Below are positions 37,179 to 49,400 of a stretch of DNA of 64,000 nucleotides, piece by piece. The notes beneath the pieces were generated by a model. The model had not been told where the DNA came from. It did no database searches and saw only the letters and a list, made by a program, of their open reading frames with translations. The position numbers and the translations under genes were made by a program. This DNA comes from Tetradesmus obliquus. Lineage: Eukaryota > Chlorophyta > Chlorophyceae > Sphaeropleales > Scenedesmaceae. Where the stretch lies: the NCBI GenBank assembly GCA_030272155.1, contig CP126193.1, positions 496,001 through 560,000 of the forward strand, given 5' to 3'. Position 1 is the first letter of the stretch. Each line of letters starts with the position of its first letter.

Positions 37179-37632
37179 TGCTGGCGCCGCCACAGCAGCC
37201 ACCGCTGATGATGGTTGCTTCCGACTGCCAGCAGTGGCAGGTTGCAGCAGCCGGTGAGGCAGCTCAGCCTGTGGGGCTGAGCTATGCTGCGGGAGACAGT
37301 GCTGCTGCTGCTGCTGCTGCTGCTGCCTCTGCTGGCCCGTGGGTGCCACATGCAGCTGCTGGCACCCACGGGCCAGCAGAGCTGCATGTGGCACCAACCT
37401 GCCATCGCCTGGTGGCTTCAGCGCACCCCAGCAGCAGCAGCAGCAGCAGGGCGTGCTGTGTGCGCCGCCCTCGTCGGCCGCTTCAGGCGGCCCCGCTGCT
37501 GGCCCTGGCGGCTCTCACCGCTCTGAGATGATGTCGCGTCTGCAGAGCAGGCTGCAGGTGCTGCAGTCGCAGATGGAGGACATGCAGCTCACGCTGGGGC
37601 TGCTGCAGGAGGCCCGTTATGAGTTTTTATGA
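35732..37632 (+). pseudogene. SBP-box transcription factor paralog, frameshifted (copy 2)
   Basis: The exons 35732-35812 and 36168-37632 match copy 1 throughout: PGCTADLAVIGKSYC, then FCQQC-equivalent YCQQCGVLEPLSLFDF with the same His-to-Glu change, poly-Q, LELEQFMLQELAAAGV, and the C-terminal coiled coil ending in LGLLQEARYEFL. Reading requires two frame changes. One is at a T5 run (36444-36448), where the frame moves after AGAAAAF. The other is at 37345-37390, where a 29-base hairpin-templated insertion lies between WVP and ACGTNLPSP. The first exon has no clear counterpart. I read it as a decayed inverted duplicate of copy 1, though assembly error at the T-run is possible. A TGTAA lies about 320 bases after the stop. 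Confidence 0.8.
37336..37395 (+). repeat. Hairpin-templated insertion in SBP copy 2
   Basis: CCCGTGGGTGCCA (37336-37348) is followed by its exact reverse complement at 37360-37372, and GGTGCCACATGCAGCT by a reverse complement ending at 37395. Copy 1 has neither. The net extra length relative to copy 1 is 29 bases, which shifts the frame. Confidence 0.85.
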
Positions 37633-40600
37633 ATGTCGTCTGCTGCTGCAGTGCCACTGCGTGTGCTGAAGCGCAGGAGGCTTGTGCTTGGGCTGTTTGC
37701 TATAACAGCCAGCAATTGCATGCACAGAGCGCCCGGCACCCTGACGAGATGCACCAAACAGATGAATACAGCTGCTGCTGCAGCAGCTGATGTGCGCACT
37801 GTGCCCATTTACCATCAAAGACAGGTCAATTTACCCGACAGGCTTCTGAGCTGGGCTGTGGCTGCAGGCACTGCTGCATACACGCCGCCTGCGTTACTTG
37901 CCTGATGTATCTAGCTAGTTGATGATGGCTTGGCATACATCGCCACACTGTGTAAGCAGCGCTTACAGCTGCTGATGGAACGCATAGACCTGCAAACAAC
38001 TGTGGCAATGCACCTGCACTGATTTTGGATAATAGGGTGACGACCAACGGGTTGTTCCTATGCTCACTGTGTGAACGGTTCAGATTATAGCTGGTCTTCC
38101 GGTGCTGCTTCTCGCCATGCGTTGCAAGCATGCCGTGCTCAGGTTGCCAATGCATGTGATCACAATCAACTGGCCGCACAGCCCTTGCGGTTGTGCGCAG
38201 AGCAAGAAGTGCCCAACGTTTATTGATGCGAAGCTAGCATTGGAATGTGCTTAATAAGGCCCACGCATTGCCCTCAGCATGCGTCTGCCATTGGGACAAT
38301 GTATTGCCCAAGGTGCTGCATTGCCAGCTGCTGTGGCCTGTTTGATTCTGTGCAGCTTGAAGAGTAGAGAGTTGGAGTCGTGTCAACAGTTGCGCAAGCA
38401 ACACGCATCGATCTACTGCAGCCCCTTGTCTATTTGTGCAGTGTTTTGCGGTGCTGTGTGTTTCGACCTCACAGCATGTTTTGACCTCACAGCATCTTGT
38501 GACGGTATTGATGTGTGCATGTGGCCTTGTATGCGCACGCTGAGATGTCTGAAGCAACTGCAAGCTCCCCCTGCGTGCTACTGCCAGCAGCGGTGGCTGA
38601 CTATGCTTGTTTAAATACACGCCCATAATTGCAACGATGCTGCAGGGGGCGCTTGCAGCCAATGCTCGGAACAGTGTGGAATCAAAACAGGGGCCTGCAT
38701 GCCTCAGGGGCCTGTGCTGTTAATTTGTGTGCAGCTTCAGCACCCAGGGATGGCTAGTGCATCGTTCTTCTGTGTGTGAGTAGTTGTGCAGCACATGTGC
38801 TGCATCAGCTCCACAATTGCAACTGCTATGCACCTCATCATTCTGGACTTTTCAGTTGGCGTGTGGTATGCAGTTTCATCAGCTCCCTACTGCGCGGCTG
38901 GTGGTGACACCCCACCCCACTAGCAGCTGCACATGTTTGATGTCCTGCACACGTGTTGCCGCCCGTCGTGTTTCATCCACACGGTTGAGCTTCAGTGTGC
39001 GATAGTAATAGTGTGTGCTATATTGCAGGCCGGGCCTGCGCCGTGCCATAGCTGTACTGCCAACCGCGATGAACATGTGACAGTGTGTGGCGTTGGTGCA
39101 GTGACCTCCTGTTGCTGATTCGCTGCATACGCCACTGCTGCCGATTGCTGCAGGCAATTGCATGACGTGTTGTGCGATATGCTAGTGTGTGGCTGGGGCA
39201 CACCTGTTACGAGGCGCAGATCTTATTCCGCGTTGCTTTTCATGTTGCCTGCCTATGCTGTCACAACTGCTTCCTAGTGCTGTGTTGTGTTAGGCGGCTG
39301 CGGGCGCATTGCTTACTAGCGCCCGGGTACTTGCAAAGATCAAACATGCCAAAAGTACGCATGGTGAGTTTTGTGGTGTGGCTGACGTGGCGTGTAGCAA
39401 AACCTCAATAAGGGCAGCGCATTGTCGTGTGGCATGCTGGATGATGCTGGATGCAGCGCGGTTAACGTTGCTGTCAGCGCCACGCATTGCAGATGCATCG
39501 CTGGCACTGGCACTCCCGGCCAGCCTATGCAGCAGCTGCCTGCACCAGGGTGCCTGCAGGGCAGGTGTGCATTCAATCTGTTTCTGCGTAGGTGTGGCAG
39601 TGTGGGAGTTCGGAGGGCTGCGTGTGTGCTAGCAAACTAGAGGTGGTGTGGGTGGCGTGGGGAAGCTGCTCCATCCGACGGTGCCGCGTACTTGCTTGCT
39701 TTGTAGTTTCTAGGTGCTTCTGGCACAACTCCCGCCCAAAATGCAGCCACTGCCAGCTGCTTGCTGTGCTTACATCTCGCATCGCTGCATTTTGGATCAG
39801 TGGAGCGTGTTTGCAGCTGATGTCTTGTGCCGTGCGATGTGAGACACTTGATGTGCAGGGCTATAGCGCTTACGAAACGCATGTGAGAAAGGCCGTTCAA
39901 TGCATGTAGACCAGGCTCTAGCTTTACAACTGTCCAAACAACCTGCTTGCCAAACTGCGTGCTAAACTGCTGGGCACCCTCCAGCAGTGAGGTGTTGGAT
40001 GGTAACTTGTGGGTTTTTGGGGTACATTCAGCGGTGGAACGAACGGAAAACCTGGGTTTTGAGGGCCTTTCGAGGGTTTTGGGGTCCTTGGGGGCGATGC
40101 ATGTTTGCTGACTGCCCAAGTGCAGCACACATGGAGGGGTGTCCAAATATCTGCAGCTGATCATGCCACTTGACCTGCACCTGCGTGTGCTGTCAACTCG
40201 CTGAGTGCATTCTGCATGCTCGCTTTGCTGCACCCTTGCACGGCTCTGAGTTTGAGGTTCGCCCACGGAGTGTGCCGTGACTTGTCGAAGGTGCTGGTTG
40301 CTTCCTGCAGTATGTATCCCGGGGTGCACAGTTGCATTGAAAAGTGGCATGCAGCACTCTGTGCTGCTGCTAGAGTCGTTGAGGCATGTGCAAAGGCAGT
40401 GTGTCAAGGCCTTGCGGGGATGTATTGCTGGCTTGCCCTGCTGCCAGTTTCAATGCTGCTGCCCCGTGTGGTGTGACGCCTGCATGCCTCCGTACGTGTT
40501 AAACAGCAGCTGTGCATTGACCGCAAAGACACGCCCCTTGCTTGCACTGAACAGAAACGCTTGCATTTTTGTGTATCACAGTTTGGTGTCATAACCGTGC

Positions 40601-42791
40601 CCCAGCTGTGATGGTTTGCACTGTCATGTTGAGACACCTCCGTGCTGCTGCTGCTGCTGTTGTGTGGCAGTGCGAGGGGTTCGTGCTTTTTCCCCTGCCC
40701 CACCTGGTATGGCTGCGCGATCCTGCTGGCGTGGCTGCCATGCATTGTGCTCTTTCTGATGAATTGCTGATCTGCTGGTTTGCCGTATGTTGCCACAAGA
40801 AGCAGCTTGCTACAACACTGATAGTTCTGCAAACACTGACGGAACTGTGTATCAGCCGTGCTGCTTGTTGTACGAGTCTGACCTGCTTTGGACTCGCCTA
40901 GCTTGTTGTTGCAGTAGGCCCTTTGTCATAAAACGTGTCTGCTTGCACCATTCCATGTATGTGTATGCAAATAAACCTGGTCACAAACCATCAAGCATGC
41001 GCCTCTCTGTAAGAGGCTGCAGCACCTGCTGTTGTGAAGAGCAGTAGCGTTTATGTGCGGCACGTGTGTTGTCTGCCAGAGCAGGTACCAGGTACACCAA
41101 GGCTCCATGTTGGCTTGTTTGTTTGTGTGTGCCTTCCTGTAGTGTCCTCGGACCTGCTGGTAGTGCATGAGTACGCATTACGTTGCATGTGCTTGTAATG
41201 TATGACCTGCATGCACGTTTTAACCCTTAATGCATGCCCCCTTGTGTGCAGTCAGGGTGCACACTGTCTGGCAGATGTGGTGCTCTTCAGTACGTGTCAT
41301 TGTCAACGCAACTTGCGAAGTCCGGCAGCTCGACAGCGCTGGCTGAGCAACTTGAATCAGGGAAACAACGAAGCTGTGTGTGCGTGTGATCCCGTGTTTG
41401 GTGCTGTGGCGAGGGATGGTTGGCCCACCTGAGCCCATTGCGCTACACAGGCTGTCAACAGCACAGCGGTTGCCAAAGTTGCGAAGCTGCCGATGTAACA
41501 TGCGACATGGATGACCTGTGATACATCAATGTCACCGCATGCTCAACCATGCCAGGTGGGCCCCTGCAGGAGTGGCTCGCCGAGCCGAGAGTTTGAAACG
41601 GATCAGCTTCCAGCCACGTGAGTACTCATTATGCTGCATTATACTTGCAATGATTGACCTGCTTGCACGTTATACCCCTGAATATACAGCTACTGATAGA
41701 GACTGACTCACTGACTGCAGTGTGCACAGCAGCATTCGTCACTTTGTAGCAGATGCACATGCAGATAGTCACACCCTGTGAATTGACACCTATGCTTGAC
41801 CAGCTCCAACTTGGCTGAGCCTTTCCAGAGGCCTGCTTTTCCCCTGCCGGGCTGAACTGGGCATGCAACGCTAGCGGCGGCTGCATTGTTGGACAGCTTG
41901 CCGAGGTTTGCATTTCTGTGTTTCCGAAACACAGGCTGTGATCACTGCTGTTTTGGATTCTTGCTGGAGCCCATGGGCATTGTCTGGTTCCTGATTGGGC
42001 GGGGCTGTGGCCTTACTTTGCTAGTTGGGTGCAGTATGCTGCTTGATGCATTCAATGCATGCCTTGGTTGAGCATGGTCTGCTCATGGGCTGCCAAGCCA
42101 GATACTGACTATTGTAGCAAGACCTGCAACCCCGTTGACCAGTGTGGGGCAGATGTTTGGTAGATGTGCTGCTTTAGCTATCTTTGGTGACATAATTAAA
42201 CATAGGTCATGTAACAAGCTGGCATGTAACTTCATTTTCCTGAATCAATATGGTTGATGTGGTTAAAATGTACATTGCACGCTTACTCAGCCATGACTAA
42301 GTACCCACCAGGAGCAATAACAAGCCGCAAAAGGGCAGAGACACTCCTACACACGTGACAATCCTATGCACAGAAAGGGCTCGGCAATGCTCAGGGAAAG
42401 GAGCATTGCCAACTGCGTGCTATACATGTAACAATGACGCCCAGCATGCAATGTTCAAACAGTTTCTCTATCAAGGAGATGCAAATGTTCTCTTCAACCA
42501 GTGAAGATCATTCGTTATCAATCAGTGCAATGCAGCGCCGCCAGACGCGCGCTGCTCACCAGCTCGCCCACCTGCTGCTGCCAGCAAAGTGCACGCACTT
42601 TGCTTCTTGCGCGCAGCTACCAGCAGCAACCACAACAAACTTGCTAGTGCTGTTGACAGCAACCCACAACACCCCTGCACCGCGCTGCCGGCGGCAATGA
42701 AGACAATGTGCTGCGCAGAGTCCTGCTGCACGCTTGAGCACTGCGGCTCATCTTGGTTGCACTATGCTGCAGCTTGCATCATGTGCAAGCA
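37633..42791. other. No recognised gene
   Basis: About 5 kb with only low-complexity or unrecognisable open frames. The longest is 256 codons on the minus strand (39637-40407), with no domain I know. The sequence is TGC/GCA-rich like the other non-coding parts. It holds the 3' flanks of SBP copy 2 and of the metalloprotease 2 gene. Confidence 0.45.
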
Positions 42792-43493
42792 CTATGGCAG
42801 CGTCCGAGAGCTGGACACTCCTTGAGACACAAGGGTGTAACCAGGTTTTGTGACGGAAGCAAGGGAAATGGTGCACCATGCGTTGGGAGCGATAGGTATC
42901 TGTTTTGTCTTGGATTTAAAAACGCCATTGCCGCCGCTGTAACCAACATCTGCAAACGGCATGTTGCGTGCAGGGTTGCTGGACGACCACGACACAGTGA
43001 CAACTGCACTGCTGATGGGGGCATTGGTGCGTGCATCCCTGACACTGACGGATGCGGTGCACACAACAGATGACGACCCCCTCTCACTAGTCATCACAGG
43101 CGAGAGTGCAGCAATCATCTGCAGAGGTGCTGGTGAGGGGCTGGGCGAGGGGCTTGGTAACAGGCTGCCTGGCAGGCTGGGCGATGGGCTGGGCGATGGG
43201 CTGGGCGATGGGCTTGGCAACACATCAGGTGACGGGCTGGGTGATGGGCTTGGCAGTACATCAGGTGATGGGCTGGGTGATACATCAGGAGATGGGCTGG
43301 GAGATGGGTTGGGAGATGGGCTGGGCGATGGGCTGGGCGGTACATCAGGTGACGGGCTGGGTGACACATCAGGAGATGGGCTGGGTGATGACTCTGTTGG
43401 TTGTTGGTTTTTTAACTCAGCGCCGTTGGCACCGCCACCGCCTGATGGCGAAGGCGATGGCGATGGGGAAGGTGACGCGCTTGGCACCACAAG
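42792..43493 (-). other. Last exon of metalloprotease 2: Ser-Pro linker and C-terminal domain
   Basis: This 233-codon exon starts [13 protein letters not shown], has about 100 residues of [12 protein letters not shown] repeats, then a domain with two Cys and a beta-sandwich-like pattern ([21 protein letters not shown] ... AWCTISL) ending at a TAG. The same order (Ser-Pro linker, then C-x-A-x-V ... domain) ends metalloprotease 1. Ser-Pro linkers are typical of hydroxyproline-rich extracellular matrix proteins of green algae. Confidence 0.8.
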
Positions 43494-46400
43494 CTGCAAC
43501 AACGCATATGTGCAAGAAGTATTGACATTGACATATGTGCAAGAATAAGGGCGGAGATGTGAGATGTGACGGGAGCGGGTGCAACACTCCTCAACTGTGA
43601 TACGTATCAATAAGCAGTACCGGTTAGACGGCAACATATATGCAGGCAGTTGAGAACACGCTCTACCAACACTGCAGTGCGGCACTGCTGGGCACCAGAC
43701 GTCTCTGCTGCAATAGCTGCACAAACACAGTCAACGCACTGTTATGTGCAGCCAGAAGCCTGCAGAAGAAACATGAACATGCAGCTGGCATTCAAGGCCA
43801 GCAGTTGCTATTGCTGACATGTAACTTGCATGACCAGAGCACTCTGTGCTCACCAGACAGCACGCCTCGTCACTGGGTGGCGAGAGAGATGCGTTCGCTG
43901 GGTTTGGAACGTAGTTGCCTGTGCATGGCCAGCTATCCCTTGCTTCGGTTGCAACAGTAGTGTCTTGGCATGTCGGCTGTCAAAGCAAGGCCCACCACAA
44001 CAGGGACTCGAGTTCAGCAGAGAGCATCAGTTTAGGGTTGATCAAGATTGATTTCAAACAAAGGGAAGCCATATGCCGCACTGTTCAAGAGGCTCTAGTG
44101 GTTCATGCAGGATGCCAAGCAATCCAGTATTAACTCCATCAAGCTGTGTCACTACCATCAAACATTGAAGCTCTCGCTGCTGCAGAGCACATCCAACCTC
44201 ACAAGGCACACACCAACCCGCCACATGCCTGCACGACAATGCACTACATCAGCAGGACTGCATTTTGCCCTAGCAGCAGCAGCCACCGCACCCCCTCATG
44301 TGACTGGCGGTGTCGAAATCAGCATATTCCACTTACCAGGCAGCACCGTGCGTAGGAAGGTGATCCTATTAGCGGACTGCTGGGAGCCAGAGCTGTGCCA
44401 CTTGGGCAGGGCCATCGCTGTAGGTTGTCCAGCCCAGCGTTGCTGTCAGTGCATGTAGGCTGCATGTATGACAGCAGCAGATGACAGCACGGCACGAGCA
44501 AAGATGAGCCTGTCACTGGATTCACAAGAGCCAGTGCATGCTTCCCATGCAACTGCGGAAGGTTCAGACATTGTGTAGGTGACTCCTTTAACCATGCATG
44601 CACCAGAATCATGATTGGAAGGTACTTGCAGCGCATTGCAGCCTTGCAAGGTGTCTCACCGAGCAGCAAAGGCTATCAGTAGGCGGCCCCAGCAGCGCAC
44701 TGGCTTGGTTGGGCAGCGTGGCAGGAGGGCATCTCCAAGCCTGGTAATCTGGGATGTCAACAAATTCGTCGGAGCAGGTGCCCTGCAGCAGCAGCAACAA
44801 CAACAACAGCAGCAGCGTCGTCAGCACAGAAGCAGCTGCATAGGTTTCACGTGTGGTACATCCAACGCAAGAGGGTGCTGACGTTGCGCGCAGCAACGGG
44901 CACTGTGACGAAGCCGACCGATGCGAATATTAAACACACCCTGGTGGCGAAGTGTTTGCGACATCGCTGGTGAACAGCAGCAGCAGCAGCAGCAGCAGCA
45001 GTGGCGGCATGCGCGGCTGCTGAGCCCTGGCTGCAGCTGCTGTGCTTACCATGCAGCACACGCTGTTTGAGGGCGGCCCCAAGAGTGCACTGGCAGGGTC
45101 ATTGAGTGTGCCAGCTGGGCATATCCACGTCTGGTTGCCAGGCTCCGTGACATTTTGGTCGACGCATGTTGCCTGCACGGTCAGCAGCAGCAGTGATGTC
45201 ATGCTGCCAATGATGTAACACATGAGCTGTTCATCGCCGCCACGCAAAACGCGTATGCTGTGCGCAACCCGTTCTGGTGGTGGCCTGGCATTGCACTTTG
45301 CAGATGTCTTTGCTTGACAGCAATTGTAACAAGCATTCTTATGCTTACACCAATGACGTCTGACAGCGACATAGGAAAACCTCAAAGGCTGCCAGCCAGA
45401 TGAGGCTACGCCATGTTGCTGTCAACAACCCCATTGTGAGCAGGCACTGCATCATCGCGGAAAGTGCAAAGGGGTCATGACCAACTACCCAGGTCCCTAC
45501 CGAGCAGCACAGGGAGTCTGTTGGAGGCCCTGCCAGTGCATTCGCTGTGTTGCGCACGGTGCCAGCTGGGCAGGTCCATGTCTGGTTGCCGCCTTGAGTG
45601 ACGTTGCGGTCAACGCAAGTGGGCTGGACGGAACAGAACAACACAGCAGGCAAGTTATAGGCTGTGTTTCAGACCACTTTGGATATGTATTGGCTGTCAG
45701 GTTGTTGCAAGCATGTGATGCTTCTGCATGCTTGCCTTCGGGCCTCTTCGAGTCGTATAGCATACATAAAAGTGCAAATGTTGAATGACATGGCAGCTGC
45801 GACCCGTACGGACGAGCGCAGCAAACCGTTCCTCCGTTGCTACCTGTCACAACTGGCACCTGCTCTCAAATCATCAACGTTTTGGATCACTTGAGATATA
45901 GATTGCATGTCTGAGTGCAGTGATCCTAGTGGTGTGCATGCATCTCAAGATTACTCACCAAGCAGCACAGTGAGTCTGTTGGAGGCCCTGCCAGTGCATT
46001 CGCTGTGTTGCGCACGGTGCCAGCTGGGCAGGTCCATGTCTGGTTGCCGCCTTGAGTGACGTTACGGTCTGTGCAAGTGGGCTGCAGGTGATAGAGGGTG
46101 CATACAGACGCTTGCTTCTGTCAGTGTACTGGAAACGATTTATCTGTTACTAAGCTGCTGTTCCTGGCGCGTCAAGTTGCATGGGCAGTGACGTCTCTCC
46201 TTTTCACATGCTACCGGCGAGGGCCCAGGTGAGACTCTGTTTCCGCCACATATTCTGTGCAGTGCTGAAGCTGCTTGAGTCAGCAGTGCCAGCCAACCTG
46301 AAATCAACCTGAACACCATACAGTAACAGCCTCACCGCCCTGGGCGTTGCAAGCAATCAAAATGTGCTCACTCTCCTTTTCTGGTCTCTGACCTTGTGTT

Positions 46401-49400
46401 CAACCTGTTGTGGCTCAAGATGGTGCCAGGACCCACATGTAACTATCTTCTCTCAAAATCACTTTCCAGCAGCATCCTGCCCACTGCTGGGACACTCACC
46501 GTGCAGCAAAGAGCGTTGGTTGGCGGCCCATTTGACACAGGATTCAGCAGCGTGGCGGCAGGGCAGCTCCACGTCTGGTTGCCAGACTCAGTGAGGTTTG
46601 TGTCCGCACAGGTGGGCTGCAGGTGCAACACACACAGTGAGTGAGGGAGTGACTACCCATGCAGCTCTGCAGCTGATAAGTTAAGGCTAAGAGGGTGTGT
46701 GTGGCCAGGGGCAGCGCCCTGAACACACACAGTACTACAGCGTCACAGGGCCATAATCATGTTATAAGGCAGCCAGCATGGCAGCAGGGAGACACACAAA
46801 AGTCACGGACATCGCATGCATTGCCAGTTGCATGTCTGTCAAGGTCGTGCGGTGAGCTGGGCTGCCCACTGCTTGACATACACCGTCACCACAACATCAG
46901 CCAAGTGGCAGTCTCAGCAAGCAGCTGTGCACTTCTTGGCTGCAAACGCGTTGCAATAGGCGCTTTGATATCAGCATTGCGGTTTGTAGCTCACCAGGCA
47001 GCATGCGGTCAGGCTTGGAGGTGTGACCTTGGCGTTGCTGGGAGGATACCCAGCTGGGCAAACATAACCCTCGCTTGTGCTGGTGTTGACGTTGGTGTCA
47101 AGGCATGTTGGCTGCAGTCAAGCAACAGATACACATGGTGGTGTTGGTGCGCAGACTCCGCATGGGCTGAAACAACGTACATGCATGGCAACGTGTTTCC
47201 GAAGCACTTGAGTACCTGCTACGCTGGTTGTGCTGTGCTGTGCAGCGACTTGTTGTGCAAGCCAGGCTCAACCATGTCTTGTATTATCAGGCTAAAAATG
47301 GCGTGCGCAGCGATGGCTCGTTACTCCACTAGCACTCCCCAAAAGAGGTTCACCAGCGTCCGCACTGTGCGGCACCGCTGCAGCAGTGCCAGACAGCAGT
47401 ACTTGACGCCGCCTTCCCTTCCTTTGGCTGTAAGTAGTTGTGGCGTCATGGCTGTGCATGCTCACCTGGCAGCATGCCATGTTGGTGGGAGGGTTGACAA
47501 GCAGGCCGTTACCCAAACTGCCGCTCGGGCAGGGGTATGCCTGGTTGCCCGATGACTGCAGGTTAAAGTCCTTGCAGGTGGCCTGCAGAGACGGGCAGCG
47601 GTCATCAAGTCACGCTGTTGACAGCAGTTGCTGCGATACCCACAGCTCTTGGCACAGTGTACTGCAGCCTGCTGACCGTCAAGCCTTAAACATGAATCGC
47701 TGTTGTTTTTGCTATGAATGGTGTGGAGAATTAAAGCAGGGTTCAATAGTGAGGTGTCACCACATGCAGAACTTTCTTACTGCCGCAAACGGTTCTGGCC
47801 AGAAGTCAACTGAATGACCAACACAAACACACATCAGATAGGTCTCAAGCTGTGATGTGCGCAGCTGTCTCATCCTACTACTCTGTCTAACACTGCTGAG
47901 TCACTGCGTTGATGCTGCTTTGGGTTGCTGCATGTTCCTGTATCTGCTGCTGCCGCTTCTGCTGCTGCCGCTGCTGCTGCACCATATGCTCACCAGACAG
48001 CAGCGTGCATCAGATGGTGGCCCAGTCATGGCGTTGGCCGTGTTGGTCAGCATGCCGTTGAAGGCAATGCCGTTGGGGGCACTGCAGTTGTACGCCTGGT
48101 TGCCGGGCAAGTTGACATTCGTGTCTGTGCACGTGGGCTGCAGGCAGAGAAAAAGTATTCAAAACCAAAGAACATGGGCGCGCTATCTATAGGGAGGTTT
48201 ACATGCTTTTATCACAAGGACGGGTGCGCCCAGAATGCTCCGCAGCTGGCTTTTTATCAAGTGAGTAGTTTGCCACTCAGCGTGCTCGACAGCTTGCAGT
48301 TGAGATGTGCACCTTCTAGCTATGGTGACAGCAACAGCCACAACTCACTGAGCAGCACAGGGTGTTGCTGGCTGGTCCAACGGCTGCATTGGCGGTGTTG
48401 TTGAGTGTGCCGGAAGGGCACACCCAAGGCTGGGGGCCAACTTGTGTGATGTTGGCGTCTGCGCAGGTGGTCTGCAAGGCAGCACACACAAATGCAAGAA
48501 TTGTAATGCCGCCCAATCGCATTGTGTTGTGCCGCAGCAGGCGAGAGGCGAACAGCTGCCTGAGGTACACATGTAACCAGCTTCATGCAGACATACTATT
48601 GCAGATGGCATGGCATGCTTGTTTGCACCACATCTGTGCGCTGCAAAGCAAGTTAAGTTCGAGCTGTGCATTCTGATGCATTTGAAAGCTACTTGCTGAA
48701 GGACTGGCGCACAGGCATGTTTGCCTTGGGCAGAGTGTAACATGTGCTGCTGCTGATCGGCAAGCGTCAGAACAGCAGCCACTGTTTCTTTTGCACATGC
48801 GTGCATGTCCACTGTTTTTGTGAACTGAACATGTGCATGCTCAATGCTGAACATGGTGCAAACCCACCATGGAGCTGCTGCTTCAAAGATTGGCACACAG
48901 GCTCGGTTGACAAGGGCAGAGTGCATGCTGTTGCCATTCTGCTTTCAGTTTAGCGTGACAACAGCAGCCACAGACTTTGTGCATTAATGTTGTATACTGT
49001 TGCAGGTACGAGATGTGTGCATATTTGGCGCTGAGCCTGGTGCGAACCCACCATGCAGCATGTCTGTAAGGTAGGTGGAGTCGCCAATTCAGCCCCGGGG
49101 GTGGGCAAAGAACCAGCAGGACACTCAAAGCTTTCGCTGATGTCAGTGGTAACGTCCATGTCCAGGCAAGTGGGCTGCAAACAGGCACAGCACAGAGCAG
49201 GACAGTTGGTTGTGGTGAACAGGGTAAAAAGCATTCAACTGATCCACCGTGCAGTCGGCAATGACTTGATGTGCAGGCCTGACAAGTTGTCATGGCTCAA
49301 AGCTGAGCACTTCCACAGCCAGAGATGGATGTGTAAAGGCGTATGGACAGCAACTGCCGGCGCCGTACCACGCATGGCGCACACTCACCAAACAGCAGTC

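Noticed and set aside
39637..40407. A 256-codon minus-strand frame
   Set aside because: No recognisable family, irregular composition, no splice or start context; overlapping frames are open too.
43106..43548. Plus-strand frames of Gly-Leu/Gly-Trp repeats
   Set aside because: They are the antisense of the Ser-Pro linker of metalloprotease 2.
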